From positions 3,857,001 to 3,921,000 of the forward strand of contig CM062218.1 in NCBI GenBank assembly GCA_031216445.1: 64,000 nucleotides of DNA, given 5' to 3'. A program made the position numbers and the translations under genes. Positions 48,501 to 64,000 of the stretch are shown here, in pieces (within the stretch, counting starts at the first letter, position 1; each line of letters starts with the position of its first letter). Source of the DNA: Lateolabrax maculatus (Eukaryota; Chordata; Actinopteri; Acropomatiformes; Lateolabracidae). The notes below the pieces were generated by a model. It searched no databases. It had not been told where the DNA came from and worked only from the letters and a program-made list of their open reading frames with translations.

Positions 48501-49836
48501 GTCATCACAGTGTCAGATTATGATGAAGACAAACTGGTTTTGATCAGCAAATTGGCGCTGAATTTCCTTCATTGTCGATATTGTAAGCATCCAACAGAAA
48601 GGAGTCTAAAGTTTAAAGTGACCATTGCAGTGCTCTGATGATAGAAATATATAAAAATCAATTAATTAACAAACATGTTTAATACAGAAGTGCTTAGTAT
48701 ACAACCTGAAGTCAGGGAGGATAGAACTAAAGGTGGGTTAAGGTTAGTGAACATGCATCATGGTTGCTAATATGTTTGCATTAAATCACAGAGAAAAGTG
48801 TGGTACAGGGCTTCTGCAAAGGTGTCTAATGTTTGATACTTTATTATACTGGGTCGGGTATAAAGGGTCCTCAAAAAACTATCTTCCTAAAATCCTCAAA
48901 TCGCGGATGGAGACCACACAAAGAAAACATTGACAGATTTAAAAAATATAATACAAAGTAATGCCGTACAGGTTAACAGATGACATCACAATTTTGATTA
49001 CCTGTTCGTTCCTAAAAACACTTAAGGATTGACAAAATGATTACCCTAATCTCCCTTGATAAAGTAAATATGAATTCTGTCAGGAATACATAATGAGAAA
49101 AGAGTGACGACACAAACCACAGGCTGTGATTTTGGTCTAGTTTTAGAATATGTAATGTTAATAGCATTAGTAAATGAAGGTTTTGAATGAACGGTATGTT
49201 TGTATTCAACTTTCATGTTAAGATGCACTTAAGGTTTGACAGCAAGGCAGTGGACAGGCAGTTATGGAGGAGACATTAAAGATAAACACAGACAGTGGAG
49301 GCATACTGTAGAGAGAAGAAGGTAGGGAAGGACATAAGACTGTTTAGACAAAGTCTGGTGAAATTGTAAAAAGTATGGGATACACAGAAGCTATAGTTAC
49401 ATTTGTTTGATGCATTTTAAAACCTGGTCAAGCCAGTGTATATCACAGGCCTGAAAATATGTGTGAAGTATTGTATTACAACTTATGCTTTGTGTTCATT
49501 CTAAATGTAATGCAGTACCAGTGGACATATAAAGTGGACTATATAAAAAAACAACTGTAACTGTAGCCAGATGAGCACAACACTTGAGCCCAGATAGAGC
49601 TGGGTATCAGTGACCAAAAAACAAACAATAAAAAAAGAAAGTGTACGCCATTTTCACAACACAGTGCAAGATGTCGACAGAGCTACGGGGGGGAAATAGT
49701 TATACAGATGATGTAAGACAGAAGGGGAGTGGAGGGAAGAGGCTGTTAGTGTTAGCAAACACGTGCAAAGAGTCCAGGCAGCCGATAAAACCGTGATAGA
49801 GTGGATCTGCCTGGCAACCAGACTGGTTGATTCTCT

Positions 49837-52800
49837 TCAGCCTGTTGGAGAGGTCACCTGCAGAATGGAGGGAAAGAGGGAGAGTTAAATTTATCATTTT
49901 TTATATGATGCTCTGAAAGCATTACAACTTAACTCTGCACTACTCTTTTGTTCTGGTTCAGTCTCGCTGGTCTGATCAACCCCATTTCCAACAGCACCAT
50001 CACCACTGTGCGCTTCCTGGCCAACAAATGGCAGAGGTAGCAACTAGCTGACAGAAAAGCTGCCAGATGTTCTGTCCATGGCCAGAGACCCGGATCCAAT
50101 GGAACCATCATTTTGCTCACGTCTGTTTGCTGACACATTATCCATATGAATTTAATTAGGTGATAAAAAGGCCACAACTGTTTAATAACAGCAGTTCTGG
50201 TATATATTCTTGAGTGCTCCATGATGCATTTGACATGTAACAGTAATATAATGAGAAAGTGCATGCATGTGTTACCAGGGAGATGTTGATTCCGGTCAGT
50301 TTCTCCACCGCCTCAGGAAGGCGGGTCATGATGTCCAGCACCTCTCCTGACAGTTTGGCTGCTCCCACCTCCCCGCCTCCACTGGACACCATGGTAACCT
50401 TGTTGGCTCTGCACAGAGGCTTGCTGATCTCTTCTGCCATCTGGTGGATGACAGGTATTAGCAAATGTTAAAACTTCAGTCAAACCTTCACAAACTCCTT
50501 CAGAGGAAGATGAAACTTGAAGGACATGAAGCAAGCAAGTGACTCTGAGAGCCCAGAGAGGACAGTGTGGAAGCTACACACTGAAACTGTCAAATAAATG
50601 AATTAAATTAACCCTGACATGGGCAGCTTTTAATACATATGCCATTCATGTGTCAAAATACATGTTCATTTGCACAGTCTCATAACTATTTGGCTACATG
50701 GTTTTAGTTTAACGCACCATTTTGGCTGGAAAAGGGAAAATACCTAAAAAAGTGTAAAAAACTTATGTATGTAATTGGTCCTCCATGGCTTTATTTTCAT
50801 TTTTTATTTGATTGAAGTTACCATCTCTGGGTAAAATGTGAAATTGAAACGGCAGTACTTAAATTTTCTTCCCAATTTTCTGAAAGGTTATGCTGTGACT
50901 GGGTATCCAAAGAAAAAAACACAAACTATCCACACAGAAATTATGCATTAAATAGCAGCAGGCTTTATGTAAGTATAAATGGCTGTTATGGACTGTACAG
51001 TGGGTTGTCACTCACCAGAGGCAGTTTCTCCAGCAGCATGTCCACCATGGCTCCTTCCTTGTACTGCTGGAAGGCCTCCGCCTTCTTCGACATCTGCTCT
51101 GCCTCAGCGCGACCCTTGGCCTCCACTGAAAACGCCTCAGCCTCACCTTTAATCTGAAGGAGACAAGAGGACGGGCTTACTTTACCAGAAAACACTGTCT
51201 CACAAAGGGCAACCCCCATCTTCCCAAACTCGTCGGTACAGGTCCAATAATATTTACAAAACTGGAGACAGCTGAATTTGGGTTCTGCTGCAGTAATCTG
51301 AGACTCACCCTGATGGACTCTGCTTCAGCTTCTGCCTCCATGATCAACTTAAGACTGGACAGAGAGAGAGAAAGAAATGCAGAGTCAGACAGAGAGCAGA
51401 CTACAACATGAGGCTTGTTGTCTGATCTTTATTTTCACTTACCTACCTCAAAAGAAGTACAGCATTATGTTTAATGAGTTCACACCCTGTCACTATGATA
51501 TGTTAGATTTGTTTTTTTTTAAATCAACTGGTGTAAAAAGTTGCAAAGTCTGCCTTAAGTTCCACCTGTCTTGTTTTGATTGTTCTTACCATACAATTGA
51601 ATACCTTATCTATCTGTGTGAATAACAGCTGTAGAAAGCTTGCCTACCAATACAAAAAGGAGGGTTAGCTGTTGATTGATAGAAACTTGCTATAATAGAG
51701 ATGAGAATTGATCTCTACTGAAAAAGTTTCTGCAAAGCAGTCGGCTCAGCTACAGAAACCACAGGGAGTCAGTTTCCTGCCTAAGGACACATCAACAGCG
51801 AAACTGTACTGCAAACACAGGGGCCTTAACCTCTGGTACTAAAACTGAGAGACCGCCTGCCTACTCACAACACCACCCGGACGTTTTGGAAGAGCAGCTA
51901 TAAGACATCGAGCCTTGCAACTCACCGCTGAGCCTCAGCCAGTTTCTCCAGGCGGTACCTCTCAGCCTCTGCAGGCTTCTTCACCTTGGCCTCCAGCTCC
52001 TTCTCCCTGCGGGTGATCTCCTGCTCCTGCAGCATGATTTGCTGCGTCCGCTCAACCACCTGGACCTGCATCTTCTCCTCCTCAATGCGTTGCTTCGTCT
52101 TTGCTACCTGGCAGAGGAAGATACAGCACATGCATGTAATATTTTGTCATTCAATTTTGTAAAATATACCAGTCAGTAAATGTCCAATCACTAGATAAGT
52201 GTCCCCAATTAAAGTCAGTAACATGCAAGATGCTGATCAATGCTGTGCAGGGAACTTTACTCTACAAATATACAACTCGCTGGTCAAATAATAACATTAC
52301 CCAGTTCTTATTCATTCTTGTGTACCTGCAGCTGGTAGGCCATTTCTGACTCGGCCTTCTTAGTGTTGACCTCAATGTCATAGGCTGCCTTCTTCAGCTC
52401 GTAGTCCCTCTGAGCCTTTGCCATGTCGATCTCGTTCTTGTACTGAGCCGAGATTTTCTCCTGCAGTGCATGGGCCTCCTGCATTGAGAGAGAAACAGGA
52501 ACAGAGACAACCGCAGACAATATTAGTCCGAATGCTTCTCAAAATAAAGAACACAATTCAATGAGACTCTGTTGCTACCTGGTGCAGAAGGGGGTGTATA
52601 TGTTGAAATGCGACATGAAGCACCTTCATAGGAATAACAGTATCCTAGAGGATGGAAACAATGTGATAATGTACATCTCACCCTGATCACAGCATCTCTC
52701 TTGTTCTTGGCCTCTCCAATGCGAGCATCTTTCTGAACCTGGGCCGTTCGAGCCTTCCCCAGTGAATGCAGATAATCCTGTGTACCAGAAAGAGATATTA

Positions 52801-54948
52801 AAGTTAGATGTAGATTCTTCACTCAACACAGATTTCATCCAAGAGAAAGAACATTCCTTTTAGTTTTGTGCTATCTTGATGTAGCTATGGCAGCTCTTTC
52901 TGTTGTCAACAGAAATTAAGAAAAACAGAAGAAAACAGAAAATACGGAAGTGAAAATATTAGTTTTGAAAAATATTAGTTTGAAGATGTGTGGTCACCTG
53001 GTCGTCGTGAACGTCTTTGAGCGTGTAGCTGACCACGCTGATGCCCATGTTGACCAAGTCAGAGGAGGCCACCTTGAAAACCTGCTCTGAGAACTTCTTT
53101 CGGTCCTTGTAGATCTCCTGCAAGAGGAACATGTTTACTATCAGTGGTTTGTACTCTCAAAGTCATGATAGAATCAAAACATTTAATCTAAATTAATCTA
53201 ATAACAAATAAATATTTTTAATGAAGCAAATCTGTTATAAACAAGTGAAGTGGCATGGTGTCATTACTGACTAGGGCTTTAAACCTTGAATTTAAACTCC
53301 AGTAGGAGGTGCTTACCTCAACAGTCAGGTGGGCGATGATGGCCCGCTGGTGTCCCTCCAGAGTCTCCAAGGCGATCTGAGCAATCTCGGCCTCTGACTT
53401 CCCCATGAACATTTGGCAGGCTGCAGCCAGCATCTGTTTATTCTGACCCTGGATCTTCATCTGTAGGAAAAACAGCAACACGTTTATTGTTAAGACTACA
53501 CGGAAACACCGACATGACGGCTGAAGCTACATTTTGATGGTAGAATACTTTCTGCTACATGCATGACATGTAAAAATGCAAAAAAAAAAAAAAAGCCACA
53601 TTTATTTATTTATGCCAACTCAGTCTTGTTGGATTCATGTTAGACACTGAGATGTGGAGGAGGCAGGGTGGACAACCTGCCCGAGTAGAAACCTTCTAGC
53701 TACATCTATATTATACAGTTTTACTGCGTTTAGATGGCAATAGACAGTTGTTTTCCGTCTGATGACTCACAGAAACAACTCGTCCATTAGTCTACACATG
53801 TGCTTCGCTAGCGGCGTAGCCTGCTGGTTCCTCTGCATTGATGCACACTGACCTGGGCTATCCCGGTTACAGAGATGGGAACCCCGTGGCGGGTGTAGAC
53901 TTTATCGCTCTTCACATTCAGAGTCAGAGTGTTCAAGGAAATCCTGGAGAGAGTCAGGGTGAGACATGCAAAAGGAAAAGATGATTATCCACTGCTCTAA
54001 TGGTATGCTCATAGTGCAGTAATTTCCTGCGTTGCACTTGTATTGAGTTGCAAGCACTGAGTGAAGGATTTTTCAGGTCGTGGATCAAGGCCAGCTACAA
54101 CACTCAGACCAACAAAACATTAAGTCTGCTGCCATCTGATGGAAGTAATGTTGGAGGAGCAGTATGTGCACAGGAAGATCCAGTGGGTCCTGGACTAGTC
54201 TGCATGCAGGCTAAATCTGTTTAATTTGACAGGAAGACAGGAATCAAACTGCTCTTGTGAGGTGGTTGTTGACTACCAGGTAAGCTTGGTTGGTTTATGT
54301 ACAGCACAAATGACATTATTAGACTAAATATTTGGTGAGGAGGAGGAAGATGGCCACTGTTTTTAATCTGTGTCGATCAGTCTTCCTGGCAGTGTTTTTT
54401 TTCCCATTTTATCATGTTGTACATTTGGTAAAAATGTCAAAAACATTAAATGTAAATTAAAGTGTTATACACAATATGAACAGCAGATGATGAAAATCCT
54501 TCACCAACCTCTGTATCTGCTGAATGCACGGGATGACGAACACTCGGCCTCCAGCTATCATCATGGGAGGAGAACGACAAATCCCTGGGAGAGATGAGAG
54601 CGTCAGATCAGAGACACGACCAGGTTGAGTGATATGAAGAGAATATTGCAACATAACCTTTGTAGCATGTTTCACTTCAGAATTAGATATTCAACCCAAA
54701 ACTGGTTAAGTAACATGGACAGTAATTCTTATTTTATAACATTTGCTTAGAAAATGTAAGAATTTTAAAAAAAATATCTGGATATTTGTGTCCAATTTGG
54801 AATGACAAATCCTTTAAATGAATGGAAATTAATAAAAAGCAACAATTATAGTCTCTTGATTTTGGTTTTGTAAGTAGAAAAAAGTTGATGTGGCCAAATT
54901 TTCACCTGACACCACCATAGCCTCGTTGGGACCACAGGTGTAGAACAT
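49837..54948 (-). CDS. flot1: Flotillin-1, lipid-raft scaffold protein
   Basis: Twelve coding exons in transcript order: 54948-54906, 54584-54509, 53943-53853, 53460-53317, 53117-52998, 52777-52682, 52478-52326, 52107-51926, 51354-51309, 51153-51016, 50440-50276, 49857-49837; 424 residues (human FLOT1 427). Flotillin-1 oligomerises with flotillin-2 on the cytosolic side of the plasma membrane and endosomes through lipid anchors, not a transmembrane helix. MFYTCGPNEAMVVSG and the SPFH/PHB region (MIAGGRVFVIPCIQQIQR, YTRHGVPISVTGIAQ) occupy about residues 1-190. A flotillin coiled coil rich in EA/AE repeats follows (ISAQYKNEIDMAKAQRDYELKK, VKKPAEAERY). Exon sizes of 32 and 51 codons equal the aligned human segments. 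The C-terminus diverges: after LTGINISL the final exon encodes only VTSPTG, whereas human ends QVNHKPLRTA. The last acceptor has a strong pyrimidine tract. Confidence 0.95.
51760..51875 (-). mobile_element. Degenerate SINE fragment in a flot1 intron
   Basis: CTAAGGACACATCAACAG and the following AGGGGCCTTAACCTCTGGTAC resemble the reverse orientation of a common teleost tRNA-derived repeat (usually GGACACTTCAACA, then the complement of the B-box). Strongly decayed, so moderate to low confidence. Confidence 0.35.
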
Positions 54949-56640
54949 GTTGGCTGATGATCCTCCAGACTGAAAAACCACAGACAGCAGTAGAATAATT
55001 AACAAATAAAAAATAAAAGCAGTCACTATTAAAGTCCCACCTTGCAAACTGTCGATTTAATAAAAAAAAGTGCTTAATTGCTTCAACTTCTACTACATAA
55101 ACACATTTATTTTGTTATCTTATTTTCAGAAATAAGAATAATGAATGTTAAAGCACTATGACTCCCGTAAATAAAGAGGAGGGAGGGGTCGTGATGGGTG
55201 TCTGACAGCAGACCTGCAGGGCTAAAATCTAATTTACACAAATGTTGCGCAGTAAAATCCGCAAAGAAACACTGCAAGAACATCAGAAACCCCCCACACA
55301 TTACAGCCACTTATTACGGTAGAATAACGCTTTAAAAAAAAAAAAATTATAACGTTACTCTGTGCAAATTGCTTGCGGCCAGCAGTCTATCCATTAACTC
55401 AATCAATTTGGCACACACATTTGTGTTTACACTGCAGAATGGATGTGGATAGAGGCGTGATACAGCCACACACTCACCGTTAGTACATAAACGATGTGGT
55501 TTAAGAAGAATTGGCTGGAAAATGGCAGAATAAATCGCGGTCTTCGTTGGTTAAAATGAACGTATTTTTATCTCAGGTGACGGTCGTTCCCGTAAAGTGA
55601 TCAGATGATGCGGACAGTGAACACAGCACGGGCTGACTGCAGCTCACAGGGTTGTACTGAGCATGCGCACCATGCAAGCTGTGCGCGTCCGCCATCTAGT
55701 GTCGTGATGAGGAACTGTCGGGAATAAACCTCAGTTTAAGTTCTTTATAAGTTCCTTTATTTGACATTTGCACAACAATTACAGGGAGGGAGTGAAATTC
55801 TGGTTGTCAGGCTCCTTCGACAACGTTCATACGAAATGTACAGAAGGAAAAAAGCTCACAGGTAATATGAGAAATGAGAAAAACAGAATCTAAGACAAAG
55901 ACATAAATAATGCAAAAGTTCAAATACAGGAATAACATATAATATACATAAAATAAAATGCAAAATATAATACTGAGGTAGGCTGGTGTACAGTGATGAT
56001 AACACTATATCATATAATAATAGAGTAGACAGGTTATACAATAAAGTAGTAAATATATGTGGTTAGTGAGAACTGCTATATACAGGTAGGAACAGAATGT
56101 AGACAAGTAATACACATAAATATATAAATATATATACTGTGATGGTTTAATAGCTCGTAAACAGTAGTAAAAAATATATATATACTGCGACAGGTGCAGG
56201 TATAAACAGGTAATATGTATCTACTGACATCTATATCTATATATAGCCTTTGTATAGATAGATAAAGATATATATAGATATATACTTACATATACACATT
56301 CTGTTTACATACACAGAGATGTAAACAAGTTAACATTAAATAAAAGCAATATAAGGTGAAGTGTGCCACTGTTATTATTGTATGTTAAACAGACATATTC
56401 ATTTTATTGCCTCTTTATAAAGTGTAATTAAGCAGAATATGACCTTCCCATTATATTGTATTATATTCTATTGTATTATATTTTATTGTATTATATTCTA
56501 ACCATTTTTTTTCTATTCTGCATCGTCTCATTGAGTTTAGTGAAGCTCCAACGAGGCAGTGATGACAAAACCCGGCACTCCCTCTCTTCTTCCGGTCCCT
56601 GCCTGTGAGACGAGGAAACCCCTTTAGAAGAAAAAAAATC
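54949..56640. other. Head-to-head region between flot1 and tubb
   Basis: Contains the flot1 5' end and upstream sequence for both genes. A minus-strand donor (AACG followed by GTGAGT at 55478/55477) marks a likely noncoding flot1 first exon extending up to about 55.65 kb, where CpG density rises. From 55.85 to 56.50 kb the sequence is very AT-rich, with TATATA microsatellite tracts and an ATTATATTNTATT-type repeat at 56450-56500. Confidence 0.5.
56450..56502. repeat. AT-rich tandem repeat before the tubb promoter
   Basis: Repeated ATTATATT / CTATTGT / ATTATATT units, about three to four imprecise copies with period near 20, ending at TTCTAACC. Confidence 0.7.
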
Positions 56641-56851
56641 CCCCCTTCAGCCAATCAGCGGAGGGGCTCCGGAGACGGCAGCCAATCATGAGCGCGAAGG
56701 AAACTTTAGCCCCGCCTGCAGGAGTGGGAGCAGGTCCAGTGTCCTGCAGCCCGTCTGTCGGCCTGTCAGTCTGTCTGTGAGCAGTCAGTAGGTCAGCAGC
56801 GCCTCTTCACCTCCTCCAACACTTTACTTTCATCACTAACTTACATCCATC
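56641..56851 (+). promoter_or_regulatory. tubb: tubb promoter with two CCAAT boxes
   Basis: Two CCAAT boxes in the same orientation (AGCCAATCAG at 56649, AGCCAATCAT at 56680) lie 31 bases apart, a spacing characteristic of NF-Y controlled housekeeping and cell-cycle genes. A GC box (CCCCGCC near 56711) follows. No TATA box is seen close to the start codon at 56852. The 5'-UTR probably begins between 56730 and 56790. Confidence 0.55.

Positions 56852-64000
<7,149 letters not shown>

Larger units (their letters stand above)
45331..49836. other. Intergenic region between the znf384-type gene and the flot1 3' end
   Basis: About 4.5 kb of AT-rich sequence with no recognisable gene. It contains an imprecise tandem stretch built on AGTATAGTACAG between 45830 and 45990, two degenerate tRNA-derived SINE-like segments (46561-46750 and 48300-48500), and several minus-strand AATAAA-type signals (TTTATT near 47056 and 48839) that could end flot1 transcripts. 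The most likely flot1 3'-UTR lies just below 49836. Confidence 0.5.

Noticed and set aside
49929..50264. Possible additional flot1 exon or gene remnant in the last flot1 intron
   Set aside because: The minus-strand ORF has no flotillin similarity and no good acceptor; the text looks like an old interspersed repeat, but I could not name it.

Overview
The window is vertebrate nuclear DNA, most likely from a spiny-rayed (acanthomorph) teleost. Protein-coding genes are split by short GT-AG introns, dinucleotide microsatellites are common, CpG-rich promoters occur, and the proteins are close to vertebrate families. Gene order matches the extended MHC class I neighbourhood: human 6p21.3 carries TAPBP, ZBTB22, DAXX and KIFC1 together and, elsewhere in the MHC, TUBB beside FLOT1. 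I see no prokaryotic features, no CRISPR array, no rRNA or tRNA gene and no intact autonomous transposon.

Layout. (1) 1-66, +: last codons of an upstream gene, possibly tapasin. (2) 4004-10694, +: daxx, ten coding exons, 745 residues. (3) 10.7-18.4 kb: convergent intergenic/3'-UTR space with a strong CTCF-like motif. (4) 22464-18392, -: zbtb22, four coding exons, 797 residues. (5) 31315-25553, -: kifc1, sixteen coding exons, 630 residues. (6) 43020-35903, -: a znf384-type zinc-finger gene, ten coding exons, 597 residues with all exons. (7) 54948-49837, -: flot1, twelve coding exons, 424 residues. (8) 56852-64000, +: a beta-tubulin gene (tubb), cut off by the window end near codon 436. Exon boundaries were read by hand. 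In every gene the reading phase carries through all junctions and the total CDS is a multiple of three, apart from the truncated tubb.

Functional themes. If the first fragment is tapasin, it is the only antigen-presentation gene here. The others are passengers conserved in the MHC: a histone H3.3 chaperone (Daxx), two zinc-finger regulators (Zbtb22, Znf384), a minus-end spindle kinesin (Kifc1) and its track subunit (beta-tubulin), and a lipid-raft scaffold (Flot1). They are not an operon and show no evidence of a shared pathway.

Most unusual points: a near-identical duplicated zinc-finger exon in znf384 whose skipping keeps frame, plus a separate 48-bp in-frame duplication that recreates a splice donor; a GC-AG intron in kifc1; an extra intron in tubb at codon 174/175, inside what is normally the large last exon of vertebrate beta-tubulins; a 225-bp long-inverted-repeat MITE in a kifc1 intron; a cluster of long A-tracts in the znf384 CpG promoter; and a CCAAT plus CHR-like promoter for kifc1. 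I found no convincing undescribed biological system; the novelty is in gene structure.
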